Below are positions 36,479-47,500 of a stretch of 64,000 nucleotides of DNA, in pieces. This DNA is from Macropodus opercularis (Eukaryota; Chordata; Actinopteri; Anabantiformes; Osphronemidae). Location: assembly GCA_030770545.1 (NCBI GenBank), contig CM061109.1:14802001-14866000 (forward strand). Reading direction: 5' to 3'. The notes under the pieces were generated by a model. That model was given only the letters and a program-made list of their open reading frames with translations. It did not search any database and was not told where the DNA came from. Within the stretch, counting starts at the first letter, position 1; the number at the start of each line of letters is the position of its first letter. Both the position numbers and the translations under genes were made by a program.

Positions 36479-38267
36479 CTCCAAGTGGAACTGTAGTTGT
36501 GTTGTCATGATGTATGAGAGAAGCACCTGCCACTGACTTATAGTTCATGATATTACACCTAATGGTTCACAACATTAGAGTATTTACCCTGAAATAGTTG
36601 TTTACATAGTTCAAATCTGTATTTGCCTTGTCTCACTATTCAATAAAAGACGTTACGTTTACATTTCTGTAAGTTTACAGTGACATTACCTTTGCTAGTA
36701 AGCGTACCAGCGTAAGCACACCGTTACCTCTGCAGTGTAGTAGCTAACAATCAAAATGCTGGGGTTTGGTCAAATGTGTTTTTTGACTCAGGGTAATTGT
36801 GACTTCAACAAAATAATGTAACGTTCGAATAAAAACTGATTCTGTCAAATAATACAGTTGACCTTTCTTGACCTGCAATAAAAACTGAAATTCACCATAG
36901 CATTCGTATCACTCCTCGTACATCAGCAGCTCTACAAGTTTCAGATCGCTTCCATCGTCTCACATTCAGGAAAAGTGCGCCGCCACGTGGGCGGACCCGG
37001 CACCGTCCCTGTTTTCTCATTGGACGAAAGCAGGTGACGGGTTAGTGCGGGAAGCTTTGATCTTTGTGGGTGGTCCGGCTGAATTAAAACGACGGTTCAT
37101 TCACAAACACAGAGTCCGTCACTGGAAACGAACGCGTGCGTTTGTAGATTGGGGGTAAACATCAGGACCAACACTGGTCGCTGCGTTCAAAGGCGAATAA
37201 AATGTGCGTTTAAGCTTTAGGCTCACGCGGCGTCATGGGTGCAATATAATAAAGCATATATATTGACGTCGGGACCGTAAGAGCCTCCGCTGCCACAGTG
37301 CCGATCGGAAGGCGCTTCTCCCCCGGCGACCACCCACACGCTGAAGGAGGCTGCTAGGAGGTGGGAGGAGGACGCCATTGCTGCCGCAGCTGGCCGCTTA
37401 TGCTCCAACCTCACCAAACTTCACAATGCCGAGCGCTTTTCAGAGCTTTTCCAGGCTCTGCGTTCAGTTTACTGGCCCGGAAACGGAGGAGTGAGATGGA
37501 TTTGTTGGTCGTCGCGGAAGAGAAAATGTGGAAGCACAGAGCCGAGCCAAAGCAGGTAAAGAGGGTTAGAGCGCCGCGTCCACGGGACAATGGGAGAAAG
37601 TTGGAGCTAACCGAGCTAACTAACGGTAGTTGTCGCTAGCCGCGACTTGCTGCTAGCGACCTGGGTGTAACATCAGCCAAGGCTACACCAGCGTCATGTA
37701 AAGTTTACATGTGCTGTTTTAAGCTGCACAATGCAGACTTAAACTAAAACAACGACGGCTCTGTAGTCAACTGACATGACGGCAAAGCCTCCTAAACACG
37801 CTTTCGTGCTGTAAAATCACACCAGGGTTAACCAGCTTCTCATCTAAGCTAACGTTAAATACCAGCTTTAGATCATTTTACTACTTTGGCCACTTTGCTA
37901 AAGTCAACCGAGAACACTTGACTCTAGTCTTTGGGTTTACAATAAAAACTATGAAAACTAATAGTGTCTTAAGTTTAAAAAACTGAAGTTGAGGCAGCAG
38001 TGACATCCTTGAATAGAGCATTTTAATGTTGACTTTTCATCAGATTAATTATTTACTACGTTAGTATTTACTGTCTATGGCTCCAGCTCCAGATTAATGG
38101 GGTAGAGTGAACTGCTGCTAGATCTTTGTGCTGCTTCTCCGCGTTTTACAGACATTGCTTTATGCTGGTTGCCACCAAACAAAGCGCTCCTAAGTTCTGT
38201 TTGCCTTTGCTCCTGCTCCACAGAGTCGTACCGTTGCTTCACCTGTGCGGTGGCCCCGTCGCTCACC
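36479..38267. promoter_or_regulatory. otc 3' end, linkage junction and gpr161 promoter/5' UTR
   Basis: The otc 3' UTR probably ends after AATAAA at 36642-36647. Toward gpr161 the sequence becomes GC-richer and shows an E-box CACGTG at 36984, an inverted CCAAT (ATTGG) at 37019 and a CRE-like TGACGTC at 37264. An untranslated gpr161 exon appears to end at 37555 (CAG before GTAAAG) and to splice to an acceptor CAG at 38221-38223, just before the start codon. These site calls are motif matches only. Confidence 0.5.
36642..36647 (+). promoter_or_regulatory. otc: AATAAA polyadenylation signal of otc
   Basis: Canonical hexamer 164 bases past the otc stop codon, on the same strand, with a T-rich stretch following shortly after. 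Confidence 0.75.
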
Positions 38268-38271
38268 ATGA
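37496..38271 (+). other. gpr161: Spliced upstream ORF in gpr161 5' leader
   Basis: Joining the inferred leader exon (ending 37555) to the exon starting 38224 gives a 36-codon frame: 37496-37555 plus 38224-38271. It begins MDLLVVAEEKMWKHR and ends PRRSP-stop. The stop TGA at 38269-38271 overlaps the gpr161 start ATG at 38268-38270 (ATGA). This depends on the inferred splice. Without knowing the transcription start, it is unclear whether the ATG at 37496 is in the mRNA. Confidence 0.45.
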
Positions 38272-41200
38272 ACATCACCAGGAACTGCACAGCTGTGACA
38301 GCTGTGGGGAGCGTCCAGGGTCTAGCGGCCCTGGAGTCGGTCTCCATCGTGACCATCACGCTCCTCGCCTGCCTGGGGAACCTCTTGATTGTGGTGACCC
38401 TTTATCGCAGGCCTTATCTTCTCACGCCCAGCAACAAGTTTGTGTTCAGCTTGACCCTCTCCAACCTGCTGCTCTCCACGCTGGTGCTGCCGTTCGTGGC
38501 CGTGAGCTCGGCAAAGAGAGAGTGGGTATTTGGGGTGGTGTGGTGCAACTTCACTGCCCTGCTTTACCTTCTCATCAGCTCTGCCAGCATGCTGACTCTG
38601 GGAGCCATTGCCATTGACAGGTCAGTGCATAATAAACATTATAGAACACAAGTAATCACAAGTAATTTATATGATGGATTTAAATATCAATCACTAATGG
38701 ACTGACTTTTTTTTTTTGTTGTGTGTACTTGATACATCTGATATTTATTTACCGTTTACACTATTTGGATGCCTGTTTAGTGCTTAACCCGCAAAATTTA
38801 ATTACAAAGTCCAGAAAAAAAACATTTATGTTCACAAACTTGTCAAGTGTTTCCTTTAGGGTCAGTATGTTGTCTTGTACATAAGACGGGTTAACCACAC
38901 ACTTAGGTTGCGGTAGTTTCTGGATATTTTCCAGCTCAAGTGGCAAACATCAAGCATGCTTACGCAAAATAATTTGCACCACTTGTTTGCTTTTAAATAA
39001 ACAAGGCTGGCTATGAAAATTCTGTGCTTACTAGGGACCAACCAAAATATGTCTGTATTACTGAATAATAAAGACAACAAAAATCAGCAGGTAATGTTTT
39101 GGCAGGGTTTCCTTTCCATTAAGTTATATAGATATTCTATGGAATGATGTAGTAATCTTATTCATTTTAGACTTTTTAGACTTGCTTTAAAGCTTTGTGT
39201 TCCATCTAGACATGCAAAGGTATCAGTGCAGTAATTACACAATCATATAAGCACATGTATCTAAACATTTAAACCAAACCAAAGCACATGTCTGTTGTTT
39301 AGAAAACGAGCTGCAGCCCAAGTTAGGATTTCATAAACACACACTGAGCTTTGGAGTTGTTGAAATTACTGTTCCAACAGACTATAAACTGTAAAACAAA
39401 GTCACCAAGCTCTCTTCTGTTGCATACAGTCCTTTCTGTTCTCACTGCAATCCTAATTACCCTCAGCACCTTTGGGGATTTTTTGATTACAGTGCATGTT
39501 TTTGTTCTGCTGCCAGGCCCCTCTGTTTCTGCTCTGTTCGCAGCGTTTTTGGAAAACACGTTACAGACTTGTATCTGTATCACTCACATCTGACCAGGTT
39601 CTGTTACTTGGACTCTAATCCCCCCCAGAGAAAAGTATTAAGTGTCTCTGCTCCTACTTTCCTTTCTTGTCACAGGTACTATGCAGTGCTCTACCCAATG
39701 ATCTACCCCATGAAGATCACAGGGAATCGTGCAGTTGTTGTCATCACCTATGTGTGGTTGCACTCTCTGGTGGGCTGTCTGCCTCCTCTGTTCGGCTGGT
39801 CCTCCTTTGAGTTCGACTGCTTCAAGTGGACATGTGTTGCGTCTTGGCACAGAGAGCCGAGCTACACGGCCTTCTGGGTCTCGTGGTGCATCCTTCCCCC
39901 TTTCTTCGTCATGCTGGGCTGTTATGGCGTGATTTTCCGTGTTGCACGCATGAAAGCCCGTAAAGTTCACTGTGGTACAGTTGTCGTTGCTCAAGATGAC
40001 TCCAACGGCGCACAGAGGAGCGGACGAAAAAACTCAAGCACCTCGACTTCCTCTAATGGAAGCCGACGGAGCCTTGTGTACGCAGGAAGCCAGTGCAAGG
40101 CCTTTATCACCATCCTAGTGGTGATCGGCACCTTCCTCATGACCTGGGGGCCATATGTTGGGGTTGTGTGTACTGAAGCTTTGTGGGGGCAGGGGAGTGT
40201 TTCTCAGGGGCTTGAGACCCTTGTAGCATGGCTGTCTTTCTGCAGCGCCGTGTGCCACCCACTTATCTACGGTCTGTGGAATAAAACTGTGAGGAAGGAG
40301 CTGCTGGGCATGTGCTTTGGAGACCGCTACTACAGAGAATCATTTGCCACACGACAAAGGACGTCCAGACTCTTTAGCATCTCCAACAGAATCACAGGTG
40401 AAAGAATGGCAACAACGCATACAAATTAATTTAAGGCAATGTGACATTCTATAGAAATCCGTGTTAAGTTGAACAGATACTGTAATTTTTCAAGATGCCT
40501 TACTTAAATTATTATCCTATCAATGTGGCAGACAATGGGTCTAAGTTTAAAATTTGTCAAAACTGTCCGTACAGCGTTTGCACAGTTTTTGATGATATGA
40601 GGGACATCGTGAATTGATTTGTTGCTAACATATTGTAAATCATAAGCAGATGACAAACACTTGCTTGTGTAATTTCAGACTTGGGTATGTCCCCACACCT
40701 GACGGCCATGCTGGCAGGCGGAGGGCATCTGTTGGCCCCTGGAAGTAGCACAGGAGATACTGGGTTCAGTTTCACGCAGGATTCATGTAAGTGTTGAAAA
40801 AGGACGCAGAATGTCTTTCCAACATCACACTGTGTACAACCACTGTTAGTATATACTGTACTGTCAGTTGATTCAGTTAATACTTTCTTATTATATTGTT
40901 AAGTTGCACTGTCTAATGGGTTTATTTTATGTTCGGTTAACCCTGTGGTTACAGGCTATAAAGATGTGTTTATTCGATTATGTATTTCTCACTGACACTT
41001 TTAGTTTCACTTGAAGATGACAAAAAAATGTATTGATTCATGGCAAAAGTAAAGATTTGAATGAACTTAATTTTGGGTTATATGAGCTTAATTGTGTAAG
41101 ACCTTGACGGCTTTGTTACAGTCAGCCTCACATTCCTATCTCACAGATCATGTTTCAGAGAATGGACAAGTAAAGTCTTGTGTTACATTTGTGATTACCA

Positions 41201-41937
41201 ACGGTTCTGTGTTCTTTTTATTAGGATTTGTTAAGTTTCTGCTTTAAAGGTTCCTTCTAAATCATGGTTCTCAGTAACCAGCTGTTGTGTTTTCTTCAAG
41301 GCACAGACGTGATGCTGCTGGATAACTTCTCCACAGACGGTTGCTCCCACCCACAGCAACATGGGAATCTGTCTGGGAAAAGGAGGAGCTCGGTCACCTT
41401 TGAAGACCAGGTGGAGCATTCCAAAGGTACCCGTCATGTCCCCACTCAACCACTGGTTAGAGAGGAGGGAGCTTCTTTACTCATAGGAGGTTTTTGCATT
41501 ACACTAGGCATAACATTTACTTTATACAACATTTCATTAACAAACAATATAAATAACACCCATAGCCTAGAATGTAAGCATTTTGACAGAAAAAGCAGCT
41601 CATAAAACAAACTGTCCAAATATACTGTAGCCATCTGAACTGTAATTTTTTTTCCCCCTCAGCTGAAAATATCAACACTTCCTCTATCCAAGTCCATGCA
41701 GAGATACACAAATCTCTTGACACCTTTGCTGCCTGCCTGGCAAAGGCTATAGAGAGTGATGCTAAGCTCACGCTGTTTGGGGAGACTCTTCCAGCAGGAC
41801 TGCTCTCAACGAGGGCAGCGCAGAGACCTAGATACCTGGATGGCCAGAGATTGAGGCTGGAAAGTATAGATGAAGGGATTGTAAAGGATGACAGAGATGA
41901 AGAAGAGCAGAACGTGGAGGAAGACCAGCCTGAGTAG
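38268..41937 (+). CDS. gpr161: G-protein-coupled receptor 161, complete, 5 coding exons
   Basis: Orphan class A GPCR of primary cilia that raises cAMP/PKA and represses Hedgehog signalling. Exons: 38268-38620, 39676-40397, 40679-40786, 41301-41426, 41663-41937, giving 527 residues (human 529). Seven transmembrane segments run from LLACLGNLLIVVTLY to SAVCHPLIYGLWN. The DRY motif sits at the exon 1/2 junction (IDR-YYAVLYP), and the TM7 motif is HPLIY as in the family. The third intracellular loop has RVARMKARKVHCG. The C-tail keeps KRRSSVTFED (Ser424/425 by count, PKA-type sites) and an amphipathic helix around HAEIHKSLDTFAACLAKAIE (about 448-467), matching the PKA-RI anchoring helix of mammalian GPR161. 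Teleosts commonly have two paralogues (a and b); which one this is cannot be decided here. The Met chosen gives a human-like N-terminus with NIT and NCT glycosylation sites. Confidence 0.96.
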
Positions 41938-42268
41938 GCTTCGCCCATCTGTTGGACAGTTTTATAGATTGTGCTTATTTTATTGTAAAGTGTGAGTGTA
42001 CACGCTTATGTGCAGCCGTTCGGAGTGGAGTTTCTCATGCTCTGTGGAGCAGTTATTGAAGTCTTTGTTCACATTAGTACTCCCATACTTGAAAGTTTTA
42101 GGAAACACAACAATGCACATTGTTCATTCCGCCTTCTGTCTTTGCAAGCTTTTGTATGGAATAATATAATCACATAGGAAGCCTTAACTACTGTAACTTA
42201 AATAACTAGTAATTTGTTTACTACCCTATTACTGCAGCCTCAGAATTTATAAGCACACGTGCCTCAGT

Positions 42269-42577
42269 AGGGCTGGGCACTATGAAACACATTCACATCT
42301 AGCACTACTATCACATCTCCTTTAAAGCCTCTTCTCAGGTACGTTAATCATGTTCCAGGCGCAAATAGTGTCTGCTGCTATATCCGACAGCCCAAAGTGC
42401 TGCCTCAGATGTCTAGATATTTAGACATTAATTATATTTAGTTTGCTGTGAAGTGTAACTAAAGCATCATATTCAAATGGCTGCGACTCTGGCAAACCCT
42501 TCTTAAGTGTAAATACATGAGAATAAAAAGGAGTTACTTCGTAGATGAAGGAACATTTCTATATATTGCCCAGCCCT
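42269..42577. mobile_element. Candidate MITE with 15-bp inverted termini
   Basis: Left end agggctgggcactat (42269-42283) and the reverse complement of the right end, agggctgggcaatat (42563-42577), agree at 14 of 15 bases across a 309-bp, AT-rich, non-coding interior. The GGGCTGGGCAATAT terminus resembles termini of short non-autonomous DNA transposons common in fish. I found no clean target-site duplication at these exact ends, so the boundaries may be off or the insertion old. Confidence 0.65.
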
Positions 42578-42926
42578 GAATTTTGTATCAGTACGGTACA
42601 TAGAGTGAAATGGGATTATTGTGCAGGTACCTACAGAAACCACAGCTAGGTTTACCTTCTATGACTTGCTACAGACCACTGTGGTCACTGTAGTTAACTG
42701 TACATTATCCTATAGAAACCACTGTTTCTACATCACGCTAGGTGATGATTACTGCCCAGTGGTTTACATGGTTTACATTCTCAGTAAAACCGGAGTAAAT
42801 CACGTCCAGTATTAGTCATTTGGACACTGACAGTTCTCAGCATTTAAAATAGTTTTATTACTGAAAACGCATAAGCAAGGACATTTCATGATATTATGCA
42901 CATAATTTGCAGTGCAAAGCATGTCA

Positions 42927-42932
42927 AATAAA
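42927..42932 (+). promoter_or_regulatory. gpr161: AATAAA, possible gpr161 polyadenylation signal
   Basis: Canonical hexamer about 1 kb past the gpr161 stop. If used, the candidate MITE lies inside the gpr161 3' UTR. No earlier plus-strand AATAAA was noticed after the stop. Confidence 0.45.
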
Positions 42933-44273
42933 TTATTGTATGTCCATGTCAGTCATTGAAAGTCAACCCACTGACATTGCAACTGTTTGAATCTGAGGGC
43001 GTGGAGTTTTTAAGTTCTCTATACGTACAAACAGTCTTAATTTGTTGCATTGTGTGGTTCTCTTCTGTTTATACACTCCAACACTCCCTTCACTATTACA
43101 CAACAACATTTAGAACATGTAGAGCACAATTCTGGTGCCTCAGTCTTACCTCGTATTTTTATATTATGTTTGAACAGGTAGGTATTTTATAAGACAAAGC
43201 TATACACCTGAGAAGTGATGTAACCTTTTAATTTTCACTATACAGGAACTATTACAAATATTTGCATTAAACCTTTGTATCAACATTATTCTATTAAAAG
43301 TTAGTTTCCTTTTTACATAAAACTGGTTACCCTTTATGCGATTTGATCACCTGAAGCTGATTTGTATTCTAACTTGTAATAACCAAACAGTGGTATCTTG
43401 CAAACAACCTGGGGCTCTGGCGGTTTCATTTTCATTCCAGTTTGTGTAGTACCACTGTTCAAGTCAGGAATCCGATTTTCCAGGTATCATTGAGTAGGTT
43501 GTTTCTGTTTCAGTTTGCTTACATGGGGACATGCCAATCTACTACATATCTTAAAAAAATAAGGTTGAAAATAATTCAAACCTGTCGTAGAGATAGAATA
43601 CAGCCTGACAGACCTGCAGCTACTTACAAACCACATCAGAATCACAGAATCAACAATGTACTGCCTGGATTCAAGGTGCATGGTGGGTAATGTAGACTCC
43701 ATCACTAATTTGATGTTTCCATTTGCCACACGCTGTTTTCTAACTAAAAGCTTGTTACAAAAGACATCTGTCAATTTGCACAATTTAAAGCAAACTTATC
43801 GTTTTTATTACATTTGTCTATGTGGATGTGACCTGGTATTTTATATGTTTAATTCTTGCTTGAGAACAGGCATCTCTCCGCAGTCTACTGGCCAATCTAC
43901 AGTGAAACCGTCAGGAATCAATGTGCCAAGTCGAGTCCGTTGTTGGTTCTTTAATTTGTCGCCTTTAGCTTGAGGGCAGACATCTCTGAGATGCTATTCA
44001 GCTTAATTAGTTTTTTCCCCAAAACATTTTGTATAAGTTTAGATTGTTGACATGATACATTTGGGAGAAGAACCTCTGCCAACAACAAATTTAAAGCATT
44101 TTCTAAGAATGTTTTAAATTTCTTGTTAACATGCACAGTTGTCACAGTAGCACATCAACACATTTTAGCTCTGTGCTACAAATTCTAAATGTCACACTTC
44201 AACACAGACCAAAGTTTCTCTCGAAACAAAATAATATTGCACTTAACAACCTTGTACACCTGCTGTCATCTCA

Positions 44274-44276
<3 letters not shown>

Positions 44277-44339
<63 letters not shown>
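44277..44339. repeat. (TA)n microsatellite, about 31 units
   Basis: Perfect TA alternation about 0.2 kb beyond the dcaf6 stop codon, probably within the dcaf6 3' UTR or just past it. Confidence 0.97.
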
Positions 44340-44341
<2 letters not shown>

Positions 44342-44543
44342 TCCTTTGCATTCACACAAATCTAGATTTACCTCATACAGAAACATCAGTAAGAAAGTCA
44401 TCTTAAAAAACACAGGGGGGTAGAAATTAGACTAATTTTCAAAAGTAAGTTTTCTACACTATACTTATACAAATCTCTTGTTTTTTTTCCAAGTGCTATA
44501 CAGCAAAAACAAAGTGTTTCCTTTAAAATAAAATGCCATCAGG

Positions 44544-47500
44544 CTACTGCTCATCCTCATTTTCTTGACCTGAACCTTCAGAGCGATCTCCCTCTAGTCG
44601 ATCTATAGGACGGGAAAAAACAAACAGGTAGAATATGTTTGCACTCAGTCCTGAGTCAAACACAGCAACTTTATGCATAAAAGAATTAGCATTAAATAAA
44701 AAATAATATTGTATACCTGATCTGATATGATTAAGGGAAGCCAACATTCGGAGCATGAAAGAGGCTGGGACTGTGATTGTGTTTCTTGTTTCCTCTAGCA
44801 TCAGCTCATTTCGAGTTATTACCTTAAAGGAAGAAAGAAAGAAAAACAGGACTAAATCTACTTACACTCCAGTTTTTTTGTGACTGACACAGAACACTAT
44901 GCTCTGCCACAGAGGCAAAAAACATGCAATGTATACTAATAATTTAACATGTACTGGTGCCTGTGGCGTTACCTCATCAGCAAGGACCCTGTTGAAAGAT
45001 GGCGCCTCTTCGAGTGGTGACCAGATCTTGATATCATAGTCTATCCCAGAAGAAGCCAGAACTGCAACAGAACACAAAATGAAAACCAAGTTCACATGGT
45101 CATCTTTCAGATGGAGGTCAAAAGTGAAGCTGAAGGGCGACTCACTGGGGTCGTACGGATGCGGCTGCAGGCAGTTGACCACGTGGTTGTCGGCTTCCAG
45201 CAGCATCAGGTGCTCGGCAGTGTGTCTGTCCCAGATGAAGATGTGGCCACAGTCTGAACCGCTCATCACAAAGTTTTTACCCCAGAAACACGACTCCTTT
45301 ATCTGGGCACAAGAAATAAAACCACCTTAACTACAGCGGCAGAGGAGGTGATGGTGAAAAATGTTTGTGAGGAATAAATGCAGCTTTGGTTTCAAGCAGA
45401 TGAACAATGTTTTTTGTGTGTTTGTCTTTTTATGACTGCGTATGCACCATTGTCCTGGAGTTGCGGTGGCCTTTGTAGACCATTTTGACAGATGGTCTCC
45501 TGATATTCTGCGTCTCACTCTCCTCCATCTCCCTCCTTTCTTTTCTCCTGCGAAACAGCTCCTGGATACGAGCAGCTGCCGAACGTCTGCCAAACACGAC
45601 AAACACCGACCCGTAAAACGAATGCACACAGCAAAATAAAGACACAACCTCATGCTGTTGAGGGTCATGAGCCCCATTCTTTGAATTCATGTGATGTTTT
45701 CAACCACTACCTACTTCACATTTCATCTTTCTTTGGCTCTAACATCGTCTAAATGCGCAAACCATTAGTGGAGTCAGTACTCGCGTGCACAGCACTCCAG
45801 CATCTTGTTAGCTGTGTGTTCATTAGTTGTTTGGCAAGTGAAATAAACAAAACAGCACAAAAAAGATTCTGTTCAGACTACACACGTGCTGCTCATACGC
45901 TTTCAGTTACCTGATCATCCTATCTCCTACTGCAGATCCTCTGGAATTAAATCTAGATTTGTAGTTAAAACAGAAGGCCCAGAAATACGTTTGCACCTAA
46001 CAGACAATAACTTGCACGTGATAGTGGAAAAACACTCTCATACCTCTGTCCCTGTCCTCTGAACCTCGTTGATGGGATGAGAATCGGATCATCGTCGCTA
46101 TCATCAGAGTCCTGGTTGCCTCGTGCAGGCTGACTCTTTACCTCCTCCCCCTCCTGGCCTTCCTCCGCCGTGGGCTCCGCTCTCCGGCAGCCTCCCGATG
46201 TGTCCTCCGTACCCTCCACCTGAGTCCTCTCTAGCGGCGAAGAAGCCAAACTGTCACCCTCAGAGGAGGCCTCTGCTGGGGCTGGGGCCGGAGCGGACGA
46301 GCGGCTGCCGACGCCAGAGCAGGACGCGTCGCACAGAGGTTCTGTGGAGCCGGACGGCAAACTCTGCAGCCCTGAGGACTCCGAAGGTCCTGAGGGGGAG
46401 AACGCATTATTATACAACATAATAATATTCCATACTACCAAAATGTACTAACAAAAACATTTTACTGGATTATTAAAAGAAAGCAGGTGTTATACATACA
46501 GTTTTCACTGTTTTGGCATGTTTCTATGTTGCCTTGTGTGTACGCTCCACTGGACTTCACTGTTCATTTCCATTCTGTGTGAAAAAACTTCCGTGAAGTA
46601 GACGACTCACCTTGCTCTGACACTGAGGCCTCTGTTGACGGACTCTCTCTGCTCTGTGTAGCCACAGGCTCCGATGTTTTTGGACCTCCGTTGCCCAAAG
46701 AAGTGGATGTGCTGCTGCTCCTGGAGGAAAAAAAACAAAAACAATGAACGCGTCCTTTTTGTTTTGGTCCAAGATGTCTTCTTCCCTCCTATTGCTCATG
46801 CGTTTGCTCACCACTCATCAGTGAAGTCCAGCTTGATCGTGCTTGTGGTGGTTCCCTCTGAGCTGTAGTGCAGGCTGAGTACCGGCTCTGCTGCGCTGGG
46901 TCGACTGGTACCGGTCACAGCGGTGCTGCTGGAGGAGGTGGGAGCGCTGCTGCTGACTGGTGAGGGTCCGGGCTCATTAGGACGTGGACCTGCAGCCTCT
47001 GCTGTTCCTGAGATGACAGACAAAGATGCAAGAAAGAAGGATTTATTAGTGCTGCCATAACCTCGATATTTTGTGTCTTCAGGTTTTCTGGTTATTTAGT
47101 TTTAAAGCACAGAGTAAACATGCAAGCTTCACCTCCCAGGGATTAAACAGACATGAAGACATGCAGCAGACAGTGAGAGACGGTAGAGCTGGACACGTTA
47201 CAACACACACAGAACAACTGTCAACAAGAGCAACAACACAGAGACACAGGTCAAGGCCACGAGAGGATCATCACACACAGCTGATTACTGACAGTCAGGA
47301 CAAGAATCAAGGTGGATTATTCACACTTTACGTCATTTTAAAGACCTGATGAGTAAACGCTGGCAAAAATCTCTCTTTTTTTTCCCCAACTTTAGCATTT
47401 GGGCAACACAAATGCATTGGCTGTATTGTGAAACTGGTTTCTTGAGATAAACTGGTTCCAGAATCTCTAGATGTTTATATAGACATGGACAGAAGATGAG

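Larger units (their letters stand above)
41938..44543. other. Convergent 3' interval between gpr161 and dcaf6
   Basis: No coding gene. It contains a candidate MITE (42269-42577), an AATAAA at 42927-42932 that may end gpr161, a minus-strand AATAAA (plus tttatt at 43804-43809) that may end dcaf6, and a (TA)n tract (44277-44339). The sequence is AT-rich and the small open frames here look random. Confidence 0.5.

Noticed and set aside
37361..37639. 92-codon ORF upstream of gpr161 as a separate small gene
   Set aside because: It starts from a non-ATG codon, crosses a good donor site at 37556, and better fits a gpr161 leader exon. Only the ATG at 37496 was kept as an upstream ORF candidate.
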